Position numbers and translations under genes: made by a program. Below the pieces are notes generated by a model. It was not told the origin of the DNA and searched no databases. It saw only the letters and a list, made by a program, of their open reading frames with translations. This document shows positions 18,412 through 27,644 of a stretch of DNA of 64,000 nt, piece after piece (the stretch's first letter is position 1; the number at the start of each line of letters is the position of its first letter). The stretch is taken from positions 62,001 through 126,000 of the forward strand of contig CANMSI010000006.1 in the NCBI GenBank assembly GCA_947500575.1. The letters are read 5' to 3'. The DNA is from an uncultured Flavobacteriaceae bacterium (lineage in GTDB: Bacteria; Bacteroidota; Bacteroidia; Flavobacteriales; Flavobacteriaceae).

Positions 18412-18903
18412 TTATTTCCGTCGTAGGTAGGTTAAATATGTAAAAGCAGATTTGTGTTTATCATCTTTTTTATGGTAAATAGAAGATTCTAACTTCCATT
18501 CAGTAGCATCAATTTCTGGAAAAAAAGTGTCTGCTTCAAACCTATCATGTACTCGAGTTAATTCTATTTTGTCTGTAAATTTTAGTCCTTGTTTATAGAT
18601 TTCTCCTCCACCAATTAAAAAGGAGAGTGCCTCTTTTTCTGCAAATTTTAGAGCGGCTTCTAGCGAGTGAACCACATAACAGTTTTCGAAACGAACTTTG
18701 TAATTGGTATCTCTTGTTATAATAATATGTGTTCTATTGGGTAGGGGTTTTGGAAAGCTTTCAAAGGTTTTTCTACCCATGATAATAAAATGTCCTGTGG
18801 TTAATTTTTTGAAGCGCTTAAAATCGTTTGGCAAATGCCAAAGCAACTTATTGTCTTGCCCCAAAGCATTGTTTTCAGAGGCGGCTGCAATCATTACAAT
18901 CAT
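18412..18903 (-). CDS. folA: Dihydrofolate reductase
   Basis: 163 residues. Reduces dihydrofolate to tetrahydrofolate with NADPH. Visible: MIAAASENNALGQDNKLLWH, the Met20-loop region, then LPNDFKRFKKLT, IIMGRKTFESF (NADPH phosphate contact) and LIGGGEIYKQ. An alternative start three codons in (18894) is equally possible. On the minus strand TATCTTTG (complement of 18953-18960) matches the -7 consensus about 50 bases upstream. thyA, its metabolic partner, lies some 5 kb away beyond the ergothioneine genes. Confidence 0.96.
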   Translation of the reverse strand: MIVMIAAASENNALGQDNKLLWHLPNDFKRFKKLTTGHFIIMGRKTFESFPKPLPNRTHIIITRDTNYKVRFENCYVVHSLEAALKFAEKEALSFLIGGGEIYKQGLKFTDKIELTRVHDRFEADTFFPEIDATEWKLESSIYHKKDDKHKSAFTYLTYLRRK

Positions 18904-18990
18904 TGTGTAGTTTTCTTTTTTTAGAGAACTTTGTAATTCCTATATTTAAGAACAAAGATACTGTAAATCCTTTCCTGTAATTAATCGCAT

Positions 18991-20076
18991 ATGCAAAAGT
19001 TTATTAATGAATTTCCGATGCTAAAACAATATACCTACGCAAACACAGCTGCTACTGGCTTATTGTCTGAGCGACTTTTAGAATGGCGTCAAGAGCACGA
19101 TTTGGACTATTTAATCGGAGGAAGTACAATGAAAGCAAAAAGTCTTCAATTAATAACGGCCACCAAAAAAGCGGTAAGCAGTTTTTTTAAATGTTCGCAA
19201 GAAAACGTTTCCTTGATACCTAACTTCTCTTTGGGATTAAATATGTTGTTAGAGGGTTTAGATAGGTCGCATCAAGTGTTGTTGTTAGAAGAGGATTATC
19301 CATCCGTGAATTGGCCTTTTGAACGCAGAGGCTTCTCTACTAGATATGTAAAAATTGATGCAAATTTAGAAGCAAACATTTTAAAGCAACTTCAAGAACA
19401 TAAAATTAGCGTACTGGCACTTAGTTTAATTCAATGGGCGAATGGGATAAAGATTGATTTGAAATTTTTAAAGCAAATAAAAGAGGCATACCCGCATTTA
19501 TTGATTATCGCAGACGGTACCCAATTTTGTGGTACTTGCGATTTTGATTTTGAAGATTCTGCTATTGATGTATTAGGTGCTAGTGCTTACAAGTGGATGT
19601 TAGCAGGCTATGGTAATGGTTTTTTACTTTTCAAAGATCGAGTAAAAGAGATCATCTCTATTAATACAATAGGCTTTTATGCGGCCAATGCAAATTTGGA
19701 GAATAGAGATCATGTTCGGTTTTCCAAACAATTTGAGCCAGGTCATTTGGATACCCTAAATTTTGGGAGCTTGCATTTTTCTATTGAAAACTTCATGCAA
19801 ATAGGAATGAAAAATATAGAGGAAAAAATAAAACTTTTATCTAGCAAAGCGAAACAGGTGTTTTCCGATCTAAATCTTTTAGAAGATTCCGTGCTTTTAA
19901 GAGGTGAACATAGCTCTATTTTTAATATAAAAGGAGACGATGCTCTTTTTCAAAAATTATCGGATCACGATATCATTTGCGCCCAGAGAGGAAGTGGAAT
20001 ACGGCTTAGTTTTCACTTTTATAATTCGGAGGCAGATATCAATCGGATTGAAGAAGTTCTTAAAAAGGCACTTTAA
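18991..20076 (+). CDS. Class V aminotransferase-fold PLP enzyme
   Basis: 361 residues. The PLP lysine is probably Lys201 in GASAYKWMLAGYGNG, and the cofactor-contacting Asp is in IIADGTQFCGTC; the overall layout is that of NifS/Csd-like class V enzymes. There is no obvious active-site cysteine loop of a cysteine desulfurase, so desulfurase activity is uncertain. The gene lies close to egtB/egtD on the opposite strand. EgtE, the C-S lyase of ergothioneine synthesis, is also a PLP enzyme of this superfamily, so this protein is a candidate EgtE counterpart; that is inference from context only. Confidence 0.8.
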   Translation: MQKFINEFPMLKQYTYANTAATGLLSERLLEWRQEHDLDYLIGGSTMKAKSLQLITATKKAVSSFFKCSQENVSLIPNFSLGLNMLLEGLDRSHQVLLLEEDYPSVNWPFERRGFSTRYVKIDANLEANILKQLQEHKISVLALSLIQWANGIKIDLKFLKQIKEAYPHLLIIADGTQFCGTCDFDFEDSAIDVLGASAYKWMLAGYGNGFLLFKDRVKEIISINTIGFYAANANLENRDHVRFSKQFEPGHLDTLNFGSLHFSIENFMQIGMKNIEEKIKLLSSKAKQVFSDLNLLEDSVLLRGEHSSIFNIKGDDALFQKLSDHDIICAQRGSGIRLSFHFYNSEADINRIEEVLKKAL

Positions 20077-20225
20077 GCTTTGTGTATTTGCCAAATTAAG
20101 GAGCGTTTTTTTATTGAAGTGAATTTATTGTTGACCATATTTTATCAAAATGATAAATCGCTCTTTTGTCGTTGGAAATGAGCATTTTAATAGCTTGTTT
20201 TGTACCATATTTAAAATCTAATATC

Positions 20226-20525
20226 ATGGCAATAGCAAAACAATATCTTAAAACAAAACCGATTTGTAAAGTTACTTTTACGGTACCGGTAGCAGAAGAA
20301 GCTAAAAATGTAGCCGTTGTTGGTGACTTCAACAATTGGAACACCAAGGAAAGCTCTTTAAAAAAATTAAAGAACGGTACCTTTAAGGGTACTTTTTATT
20401 TACCTAAAGAGAATACGTTTGAATTTCGTTACCTAATTGATGGAGCCTATGTAAATGATAGCGAAGCAGATGGTTACCAATGGAACGAGTATGCGGGTGC
20501 AGAAAATGCGGTCTTAGAAATCTAA
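20226..20525 (+). CDS. Small E-set/CBM48-like (isoamylase early-set) domain protein
   Basis: 99 residues from ATG 20226; an earlier in-frame ATG (20166) would add an unrelated hydrophobic start. The single domain shows VTFTVPVAEEAKNVAVVGDFNNW and FEFRYLIDG, the typical glycogen-binding E-set layout with its aromatic carbohydrate-contact residue (NNW). No catalytic domain is attached. It probably binds a polysaccharide or another protein; no function is established. In my recollection this small gene lies between thyA and folA in other flavobacteria. Confidence 0.85.
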   Translation: MAIAKQYLKTKPICKVTFTVPVAEEAKNVAVVGDFNNWNTKESSLKKLKNGTFKGTFYLPKENTFEFRYLIDGAYVNDSEADGYQWNEYAGAENAVLEI

Positions 20526-20554
20526 AAGAATTAGTAAGAGGTTACCGTTGAGGT

Positions 20555-20836
20555 TTATTCCTCAATGGTAACTCCTTTCCAAAAGGCCACATGTCCTTTA
20601 ATGGCTCTTGCCAATTCGCTTACTTCCGGATAGTACCAAGCGGCATCAGGATTGTCTTTCCCATCTACGGATAAGGTGTAATAGGAAGCCATTCCTTTCC
20701 ATGGACAATTGGTGTGTGTATCGCTAGTTTTAAAAAATTCCTTTTTAATACTCTCTGCTGGGAAGTAATGATTGTTCTCTACTACTACTGTATCTACGCT
20801 TTCGGCTATTACGGTGTTATTCCAAATTGCTTTCAT
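20555..20836 (-). CDS. DUF427-domain protein
   Basis: 93 residues. The fold signature is clear: MKAIWNNTVIAES, then HYFPAESIKKEFF, CPWKGMASYY, and AWYYPEVSELARAIKGHVAFW. The function is unknown. It is the last gene of a three-gene minus-strand set after egtB and egtD (13 bases from egtD), which suggests a role connected with ergothioneine or related thiol metabolism (inference). Confidence 0.9.
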   Translation of the reverse strand: MKAIWNNTVIAESVDTVVVENNHYFPAESIKKEFFKTSDTHTNCPWKGMASYYTLSVDGKDNPDAAWYYPEVSELARAIKGHVAFWKGVTIEE

Positions 20837-20849
20837 AATAATCTTTTCG

Positions 20850-21824
20850 TTACGTACTTTTCTTAAATATATAATCTTTATAAAATTGTCTCGAGTCGCT
20901 AAATTCTGTTAGCACTTCTAGATCTGCTTCTTCGGCCAACCAATTCACTATTTTATCATCATATTTTTGAGATATTTCAGTATGAATGGTTTCCCAAGCT
21001 TTAAATTCAATGGATAAGTCGAGTTTTTTTATGAAAACTTGCTGCTCTTTTTTCGAAACAAGATAACTCTTTGCGGTTCCGGTTTCAGGGTCATACACCT
21101 CCCAATGCAAAAATTGGTCTATTTCGAAGTTGGCTTCTAATTCACTATTTAGGCGTACGAGCACATTTTTATTAAAAGCTGCGGTAATTCCGGCAGCATC
21201 ATTGTATGCATCCAAAATGGTCTGTGGATTCTTTTTTTGATCAAAACCCATAAAAAGTAGATCTTCCGGGTACATTAATTTCCGAATACTCTTTAAAAAA
21301 TCAACTGCTTGCGGATGTAATAAATTACCAATATTAGAACCTAAAAAGAGAATTACATTTTTAGTGCCATTTCTATGATTTAAAGTTTCTAAAGTTTCAA
21401 AATAGGTACCCTGTAAAGGATTGATTTCGATTTCAGGTAATTCTTCTTTTACCGAACGCTCCAGGAGATCTAGCGCATTCTGGCTAATGTCAATTGGGGA
21501 ATAGACAAAATTAATTCCTTGTTCCACAAGATATCTCAAAAGAATTTTGGTTTTTTTTCCATCTCCAGCACCAAGTTCAATAATATTAATTTTATGGGTA
21601 TCTTTGGTAAATAAAGCAGTAATTTCTGCCTTATGCTCGCTAAGAATTTCGAACTCACAATCCGTTAAATAATATTCTGGCATTGCCATAATATCCTGAA
21701 AAAGCTTATCTCCTTTTTCATCATAAAAATACTTAGAGGAAAGATGCTTAGGAAAAGCTGTTAGTCCATTAAACACTTCTTGTTCAAATATTGATTCAAA
21801 AATCACTGCAGGTTTTTCTTGCAT
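20850..21824 (-). CDS. egtD: L-histidine N-alpha-methyltransferase
   Basis: 324 residues. EgtD trimethylates histidine to hercynine using SAM. The SAM-binding motif is IELGAGDGKKTKILLRYL, and the protein has the family's length, the SKYFYDEKGDKLFQDI N-terminal block, FLGSNIGNL and a C-terminal SDSRQFYKDYIF end. It starts 15 bases after the egtB stop and is followed closely by DUF427, forming an operon. Hercynine is the substrate of the EgtB protein encoded upstream. Confidence 0.94.
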   Translation of the reverse strand: MQEKPAVIFESIFEQEVFNGLTAFPKHLSSKYFYDEKGDKLFQDIMAMPEYYLTDCEFEILSEHKAEITALFTKDTHKINIIELGAGDGKKTKILLRYLVEQGINFVYSPIDISQNALDLLERSVKEELPEIEINPLQGTYFETLETLNHRNGTKNVILFLGSNIGNLLHPQAVDFLKSIRKLMYPEDLLFMGFDQKKNPQTILDAYNDAAGITAAFNKNVLVRLNSELEANFEIDQFLHWEVYDPETGTAKSYLVSKKEQQVFIKKLDLSIEFKAWETIHTEISQKYDDKIVNWLAEEADLEVLTEFSDSRQFYKDYIFKKST

Positions 21825-21839
21825 ACTTTTAGGTCGTAA

Positions 21840-23000
21840 TTATTTGGCTAACCTTAATCCAGTATATTGCCATCTTAAGTTGGGGTGAAAAAAATTGCGA
21901 TAAGTAGATCGCGTATGTTTTATTGGAGTGGCTACTGAGCCTCCCCTTAATACTTTTTGGTTTGCCATAAATTTACCGTTGTACTCGCCCAATGCTCCGT
22001 CAGCTTTTTGGTAATTTGGATACGGTAAATAGGCGCTTTCTGTCCACTCCCATCTAACACCCCACTGAAACTCCCTTTGCGCTATTTCCCATTCAAATTC
22101 TGTGGGAAGTCTACAGCCTTTCCATTGGGCAAAAGCAAATGCTTCATAGTAAGAGAGATGGGTTACGGGAGCATCTGGTTCAACAAGCTTTAAACCATCT
22201 AAGGAGTAATAATGCCATTCTTCTCCAATTTTATGCCAGTACAAGGGTGCCTCTATAGTATTTTGGCATACCCAATCCCAAGCTTCTGCATGCCAGAGGT
22301 CAAATTTTTGATACCCACCTGCCTTTATAAAAGCTATATATTCTGCATTGGTGGTGAGGCTATTAGATATCTCAAAAGGATGTACATAAACTTTGTGTCT
22401 TCCTAGTTCATTATCATAACAGAATTGGGTATTTGCATGACCAATTTCATAAACCCCCTCACTTATAAGAATCCAATCTTGAGGCTGCTGAGTTCTTGGG
22501 TGCTCATTAAAATTAGTGGAATATACAGGAAGTAAAGGATTATTTCCCAATATATATTTAATATCCGTGAGTAATAATTCTTGATGTTGTTTTTCGTGGT
22601 GAATGCCTATTTCAAGTAAATCATTCAAAACAGTATCTTGTTTTTCCTGAAACAACTTTTTTATTGCATCGGTTATATGTGATCTATACTCGTATACACT
22701 TTGTACCGATGGTCTAGACATATTACCTCTATCGGCTCTTACAACTCGCTTTCCTACAGTTTCATAATAGCTGTTAAAAACAAAGGAAAAATCGGAATTA
22801 AATTCTGTATAGTTAGCACTATGCGGCTTTAAAATAAATTCTTCAAAAAACCAAGATGTATGTCCTAAATGCCATTTAGGAGGAGACACATCTACAATAG
22901 GCTGAACCACATAATCTTCTATTTCAAGGGGAGCGCATAAGTGTTCTGTATGTGCTCTGGTTTCCAGAAAGAAATCGAGTAACGAATCCGTAAGTACCAT
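21840..23000 (-). CDS. egtB: Ergothioneine synthesis iron-dependent sulfoxide synthase EgtB
   Basis: 386 residues. An N-terminal DinB-like helical domain provides the iron ligands: a His in LGHTSWFFEE and the HHEKQHQE (HxxxHxE) motif. A C-terminal formylglycine-generating-enzyme-like domain follows (RLPTEFEWEIAQRE, LRGGSVATP, RNFFHPNLRWQYTGLRLAK). EgtB joins hercynine to cysteine or gamma-glutamylcysteine. No EgtA or EgtC is nearby; the cysteine-using route is possible but unproven. First gene of the egtB-egtD-DUF427 set; no methyltransferase is fused, arguing against OvoA. Confidence 0.93.
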   Translation of the reverse strand: MVLTDSLLDFFLETRAHTEHLCAPLEIEDYVVQPIVDVSPPKWHLGHTSWFFEEFILKPHSANYTEFNSDFSFVFNSYYETVGKRVVRADRGNMSRPSVQSVYEYRSHITDAIKKLFQEKQDTVLNDLLEIGIHHEKQHQELLLTDIKYILGNNPLLPVYSTNFNEHPRTQQPQDWILISEGVYEIGHANTQFCYDNELGRHKVYVHPFEISNSLTTNAEYIAFIKAGGYQKFDLWHAEAWDWVCQNTIEAPLYWHKIGEEWHYYSLDGLKLVEPDAPVTHLSYYEAFAFAQWKGCRLPTEFEWEIAQREFQWGVRWEWTESAYLPYPNYQKADGALGEYNGKFMANQKVLRGGSVATPIKHTRSTYRNFFHPNLRWQYTGLRLAK

Positions 23001-23154
23001 ACATTAAATAATTTACCTTAAAGGTAGGGAAATTAAGAGAAATCTTTCTTGTCTTTAACCTACTGTCTTTTGAATAAAAGGTTCAAAAATAACTACCATA
23101 AGATCAGTAATCTGTAAAGTGTAAAAAACAAGATACACTTATAAAAGCCCTTAT

Positions 23155-23979
23155 TTAAACAGCTACCACACCTTTAATATGTGGATGCGGGTTGTAATCT
23201 ACAAGTGTAAAGTCATCGAAAGTGAAGTCGAGAATATCTGTGATCTCTGGATTCAAGATCATTTTGGGCAAGACTCTCGGTGTTCTACTTAATTGCAAAT
23301 TCACCTGTTCTATATGGTTGTTATAGATATGCGCATCTCCAAAAGTATGTATAAAATCGCCCGCTTCATAACCACATACTTGTGCCATCATCATGGTGAA
23401 CAAGGCATAGGAAGCAATATTAAATGGCACTCCTAAAAAACTATCAGCACTACGCTGGTATAGCTGACATGAAAGCTTTCCATCGGCCACATAAAATTGA
23501 AAAAAAGCATGGCAGGGTGGAAGAGCGGCTTTGCCTTGCGCTACATTTTCAGAAAAGGAAAGAGATGTATCTGGTAATACACTAGGATTCCATGCAGAAA
23601 CTAACATCCTTCTGCTATTGGGATTGTTTTTTATACTGTGAATTACTTCTTTAATTTGATCAATTTCTTCGCTATTCCAGTTACGCCATTGATGTCCGTA
23701 AACAGGACCTAGATCTCCATTTTCATCTGCCCATTCGTTCCAGATGCGAACTCCATTTTCTTGTAGATACCCAATGTTGGTATCTCCCTTTAAGAACCAA
23801 AGTAACTCATGAACAATGGACTTTAAATGCAATTTTTTGGTAGTCACCATAGGGAAGCCTTCACTTAAATCAAATCGCATCTGATAGCCAAAAACGCTCA
23901 GTGTTCCTGTTCCTGTTCTATCTCCTTTTTGATGCCCGTTTTCAAGAACATGTTTTAGTAAATCGTGGTATTGTTGCAT
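23155..23979 (-). CDS. thyA: Thymidylate synthase
   Basis: 274 residues from the ATG at 23979; an upstream in-frame ATG (24063) would add 28 residues without homology. It methylates dUMP using methylene-tetrahydrofolate. Visible: [20 protein letters not shown], the active-site [11 protein letters not shown] with the nucleophilic Cys, [24 protein letters not shown] and [10 protein letters not shown]. It is on the same strand as the nucleoside transporter upstream. A weak inverted repeat (AAGTGTA/TACACTT, 23116-23141) follows its stop. Confidence 0.98.
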   Translation of the reverse strand: MQQYHDLLKHVLENGHQKGDRTGTGTLSVFGYQMRFDLSEGFPMVTTKKLHLKSIVHELLWFLKGDTNIGYLQENGVRIWNEWADENGDLGPVYGHQWRNWNSEEIDQIKEVIHSIKNNPNSRRMLVSAWNPSVLPDTSLSFSENVAQGKAALPPCHAFFQFYVADGKLSCQLYQRSADSFLGVPFNIASYALFTMMMAQVCGYEAGDFIHTFGDAHIYNNHIEQVNLQLSRTPRVLPKMILNPEITDILDFTFDDFTLVDYNPHPHIKGVVAV

Positions 23980-24087
23980 GGAAGTATTTATGTGTCTCTT
24001 CTGAGAGATCAAAGTAAGTAAAGGACTTTTACTTTTTGCTCTTTCTGGGGTAGATTTTTTCAAAAACTTATTAACGAGCTGTTGTTT

Positions 24088-25881
24088 TTATCCGAGGATC
24101 ATTCCGGCAATAGTAGCAGATAGCAAAGAGGCAAGAGAACCCCCTAAAACAGCTTTCATGCCAAATTCTGAAAGTACTTTCCTTTGTCCAGGAGCTAAAG
24201 AACCAATGCCTCCTATTTGAATGCCAATTGACGCAAAATTTGCAAATCCGCAAAGCATATAGGTGGCCATTATTACGGATTTGTTATAAGCAAGATGCGA
24301 GCTGTTTGCCATATTTTTTAATTCGGCAAGTTGTATGTATCCTATAAATTCACTTGCGGCTAATTTTACTCCCAGAAGCTGCCCCATTAACATCATATCT
24401 TCTTGCTCCACTCCTATAATCCACATAAGAGGTGCAAATAGAGTTCCTAGGATAGCTTCCAAGGAAAATTTATCATAAGAGGTGTGTTCTGCTATCCAAG
24501 TATTTAGAGAAGTGACATCGCCTAGCCAACCAAAAATTCCGTTAAGCATGGCTATAAATGCTACGAAGACTAAGAGCATAGCACCTACATTAACGGCCAG
24601 TCGAAGACCTTCGGTGGTTCCGTTGGCAATAGCATCTAAAATATTAGATCCAATTTTTTCGGAAGAAACTTTTACTTCGGTATTTACAGGCTCGGTTTGC
24701 GGGCATAGAATTTTAGAAATGATAATTGCTCCGGGTGCTGCCATTACTGAGGCAGCCAATAAGTGTTTTGCGAATTGTAATCGTAATACAGGATCATCAC
24801 CGCCCAAAAAACCAATATAAGCGGCTAATACTGCTCCGGCAACAGTTGCCATGCCACCTACCATTACTAGCAGTATTTCAGAACGATTCATTTTTTCTAA
24901 ATACGCTTTGATAAGCAAAGGTGCTTCTGTTTGTCCCAAAAAGATGTTACCTGCTACGGAAAGACTTTCAGCGCCAGAAATTCCCAAGAATTTAGATAAT
25001 AACCAGGCAAGTGCCTTCACTACTTTCTGAATTACTCCGAGGTAAAACAGTACCGAGGTAAGTGCAGAAAAGAATATAATAGTGGGGAGTACCTGAAAGG
25101 CGAATATAAATCCATAAGAATTCACATCAATAATCCCAGAAAAGAGAAATTCACTTCCCGCTCTGGTGTAGTCCAAAATACTGACAAAAATTTGCCCTAC
25201 TCTTTCAAATGCACTTTGCACAAAAGAAACTTTTAATACGCCAAAGGCAATAAAAATTTGAAGTGATAGGCCTATTCCAACGGTTTTCCAATTAATAGCT
25301 TTTCGATTACTGCTAAATAAAAATGCAATTAAAATTAGGAACAACATCCCTAGGACACCTCGAAAAAAACTCTTAGAGGTAAAACCTCCATTATCAATAA
25401 TGGTATCTTCTTTAGTGTCTATTTTTACATAGTCTGGATGTGATTCAGATAAAAATGAGAGCTTTGTATTCACATCTTTAAGTACCAAGGTGCGTTCTGT
25501 CTGTTCTGTAATTTCGTAGTAAACATCAACAGTAATAGGTACTTTTTGCTTAAATAAAAGTAGATTGTTATTCTTTAACCAATACCCACTGGTAAAAACC
25601 CCATTGATGAGCGATTGATACTTTCCACTTTCCTGCAAGGACAAGAAATCTGAACCTTGTTTTATTGGAGTTATGGCAGCAATACTATCTGGGTATATCT
25701 CAATATTTTCATAGCGTATATTATCTTTTAGTTGCCATGCTTTTTGTAGATCTAAAGGAAGTTGCATTTCCTCAGGGACCAATGCGTTAATAATACTATC
25801 TGTATTAGTGGTAACTTCTTGAGAGACGGAAGCAAAGGAGATTAAAAATACAAAAAGAGAAATCCAGAGTCCTTGCTTCAT
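24088..25881 (-). CDS. CNT-family nucleoside transporter with N-terminal extension
   Basis: 597 residues. The C-terminal ~400 residues are a concentrative nucleoside transporter: gate and nucleoside-recognition segments include GAESLSVAGNIFLGQTEAPLL and GGMATVAGAVLAAYIGFLG. About 175 residues precede it: a cleavable-looking signal (MKQGLWISLFVFLISFASVS) and a soluble, beta-rich extracytoplasmic domain of unknown function, followed by a transmembrane segment. Ordinary CNT proteins (about 400 residues) lack this part. It imports nucleosides with Na+ or H+. It starts 15 bases after the bifunctional nuclease gene. Confidence 0.9.
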   Translation of the reverse strand: MKQGLWISLFVFLISFASVSQEVTTNTDSIINALVPEEMQLPLDLQKAWQLKDNIRYENIEIYPDSIAAITPIKQGSDFLSLQESGKYQSLINGVFTSGYWLKNNNLLLFKQKVPITVDVYYEITEQTERTLVLKDVNTKLSFLSESHPDYVKIDTKEDTIIDNGGFTSKSFFRGVLGMLFLILIAFLFSSNRKAINWKTVGIGLSLQIFIAFGVLKVSFVQSAFERVGQIFVSILDYTRAGSEFLFSGIIDVNSYGFIFAFQVLPTIIFFSALTSVLFYLGVIQKVVKALAWLLSKFLGISGAESLSVAGNIFLGQTEAPLLIKAYLEKMNRSEILLVMVGGMATVAGAVLAAYIGFLGGDDPVLRLQFAKHLLAASVMAAPGAIIISKILCPQTEPVNTEVKVSSEKIGSNILDAIANGTTEGLRLAVNVGAMLLVFVAFIAMLNGIFGWLGDVTSLNTWIAEHTSYDKFSLEAILGTLFAPLMWIIGVEQEDMMLMGQLLGVKLAASEFIGYIQLAELKNMANSSHLAYNKSVIMATYMLCGFANFASIGIQIGGIGSLAPGQRKVLSEFGMKAVLGGSLASLLSATIAGMILG

Positions 25882-25896
25882 AAAATGGGTTGTTGG

Positions 25897-26529
25897 TTAG
25901 TTGCGTTTCGATATTTCATCGCGCAATTTAGCTGCTTTTTCGTAGTCCTCGTTAGCAACAGCTTTGTCTAATTCGTTATTCAATTCTTCCAAAGAAAGTT
26001 CTTTATATCCGGCAGTTGCAGCTCCGCTGTCTATCTCAACAGTTTCTCCTTCTTGTAAAATTTCATCTACCATAATGCTGTCATCTGCTTCCTCTTTATC
26101 CTTGTCTTTAGAAGAAAACTTAAGAAAAATACCAGCCTTGTCTAGGATGGTCTTATACGTAAATATAGGTGCGTCAAAACGCAAAGCAAGAGCAATGGCA
26201 TCGCTTGTTCTAGCATCAATAATCTCTTCGATCTTATCTCGTTCGCAGATTATACTTGAGTAAAATACACCATCTACTAGTTTATGAATAATTACCTGTT
26301 TGATGACAATATCGAAGCGATCCGAAAAATTTTTAAATAAATCGTGTGTAAGAGGTCTTGGTGGTTTTATCTCTTTTTCAAGAGCAATTGCAATAGATTG
26401 GGCTTCAAAGGCGCCAATTACAATAGGAAGTTTCCGATCACCTTCCACTTCATTCAATATAAGGGCATATGCACCATTTTGAGTTTGGCTGTATGATATT
26501 CCCTTTATTTTTAATTTTACTAAGCTCAT
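25897..26529 (-). CDS. Bifunctional nuclease-domain protein with UVR motif
   Basis: 210 residues. The N-terminal DUF151/BFN domain (about residues 1-140) shows the LPIVIGAFEAQSIAIALE core. A C-terminal UVR motif (about 175-208, LNNELDKAVANEDYEKAAKL) of the type found in UvrB/UvrC and ClpC follows, preceded by an acidic linker. Plant and bacterial BFN proteins have been reported with DNase/RNase activity; the UVR module suggests a protein-protein contact. It precedes the nucleoside transporter, consistent with nucleotide salvage (inference). Confidence 0.88.
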   Translation of the reverse strand: MSLVKLKIKGISYSQTQNGAYALILNEVEGDRKLPIVIGAFEAQSIAIALEKEIKPPRPLTHDLFKNFSDRFDIVIKQVIIHKLVDGVFYSSIICERDKIEEIIDARTSDAIALALRFDAPIFTYKTILDKAGIFLKFSSKDKDKEEADDSIMVDEILQEGETVEIDSGAATAGYKELSLEELNNELDKAVANEDYEKAAKLRDEISKRN

Positions 26530-26546
26530 ATATCAGGGTAAACCAC

Positions 26547-26593
26547 AAAGGGCTGTTTAAATAAAGAGTTGTTCCTTATTTAAACAGCCCTTT
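26547..26593 (-). terminator. Perfect 18-bp hairpin between etfA and the nuclease gene
   Basis: Bases 26547-26564 pair without mismatch with 26576-26593 (18 bp) around an 11-nt loop. In the minus direction it begins 21 bases after the etfA stop, the position of a terminator, but only three Ts follow. It could terminate, block 3' exonucleases or insulate the nuclease gene promoter. Confidence 0.55.
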
Positions 26594-26614
26594 AGGGGCA
26601 CAAATTAACAAAAA

Positions 26615-27583
26615 TTAAGCGTTTTGAGCTTTAAATTCTTTTAATTTTTCGATCAGTTTCGGTACAACTTCAAAAGCATCTCCAACAATGCCGTAATCGG
26701 CAGCTTTAAAAAATGGGGCTTCTGGATCGGTATTGATTACCACTTTTACTTTAGAAGAGCTTACTCCTGCTAAATGCTGTATGGCGCCAGAGATTCCGAT
26801 AGCAATATAAAGATTGCTTGCTACGGGTTTTCCAGTTTGGCCCACGTGTTCTCCGTGGGAACGCCATCCAAGATCAGAAACAGGCTTAGAACAAGCGGTC
26901 GCTGCTCCTAAAATATCTGCTAATTCTTCAATCATTCCCCAGTTTTCAGGACCTTTTAATCCACGGCCACCAGAAACTACAATATCAGCATCGGCTATGG
27001 TTGCTTTACCTACTACTTTGTCAATTTCAATGGATTTGGTACCGAAATCCGTGTCATTAATAGTAGGGTTAAAAACTTCTATTGAAGCAGTTGTAGGGTT
27101 TTCTACAATACCAAAAGCATTATTAGATACGCCAATTAATTTGCGGGAAGCATCAATTTGAGTATGCGCAAAACCTTTGTTACTAAAAGCAGTTCTTTTC
27201 ACTACAAATGGGCTTGTGCTTTCGGGAGCGCTTACTACATTGGGTACATACCCTGCTTTCAGTTGGCCAGCTAAAAGGGATGCCAAAAATTTAGTATCTG
27301 CACTAGAACTTACTACAATAATTTCTGCACTTTCTTTTTCCACTGCTTGTGCAATGGCATTTGCATAGGCTTTGGCATTGAAAGTCTGTAAGCTATCATC
27401 TGAGATTTGCAATACTTTGGAGATCCCGTATGTTCCTAGACTTTCATTATTTTCTGCATTAATGGATAAGGCGGTGGCAGAAGTGCCTAATTGTTTGGCG
27501 ACTTCAAATGCATAAGAAGCAGCTTCAAATGCGTTTTTTTTAAATGTACCGTTATCCGATTCTGTATATACTAATACTGACAT
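26615..27583 (-). CDS. etfA: Electron transfer flavoprotein alpha subunit
   Basis: 322 residues. The C-terminal FAD-binding half shows GGRGLKGPENWG, the SDLGWRSHGEHVGQTGK flavin-contact segment and LYIAIGISGAIQH. ETF takes electrons from acyl-CoA dehydrogenases in fatty-acid and amino-acid oxidation and passes them to the respiratory chain. It follows etfB (61 bases) on the same strand. A long hairpin lies beyond its stop. Confidence 0.97.
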   Translation of the reverse strand: MSVLVYTESDNGTFKKNAFEAASYAFEVAKQLGTSATALSINAENNESLGTYGISKVLQISDDSLQTFNAKAYANAIAQAVEKESAEIIVVSSSADTKFLASLLAGQLKAGYVPNVVSAPESTSPFVVKRTAFSNKGFAHTQIDASRKLIGVSNNAFGIVENPTTASIEVFNPTINDTDFGTKSIEIDKVVGKATIADADIVVSGGRGLKGPENWGMIEELADILGAATACSKPVSDLGWRSHGEHVGQTGKPVASNLYIAIGISGAIQHLAGVSSSKVKVVINTDPEAPFFKAADYGIVGDAFEVVPKLIEKLKEFKAQNA

Positions 27584-27644
27584 ATGTTTTTTTTAAGGGT
27601 TCAAATTCAAATCTTGAAGTAGTTTTTGAAATTTGTGTTTTTAT

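Noticed and set aside
23980-24063. 28-residue N-terminal extension of thyA
   Set aside because: Not part of the family; [15 protein letters not shown] at 23979 is the normal ThyA start.
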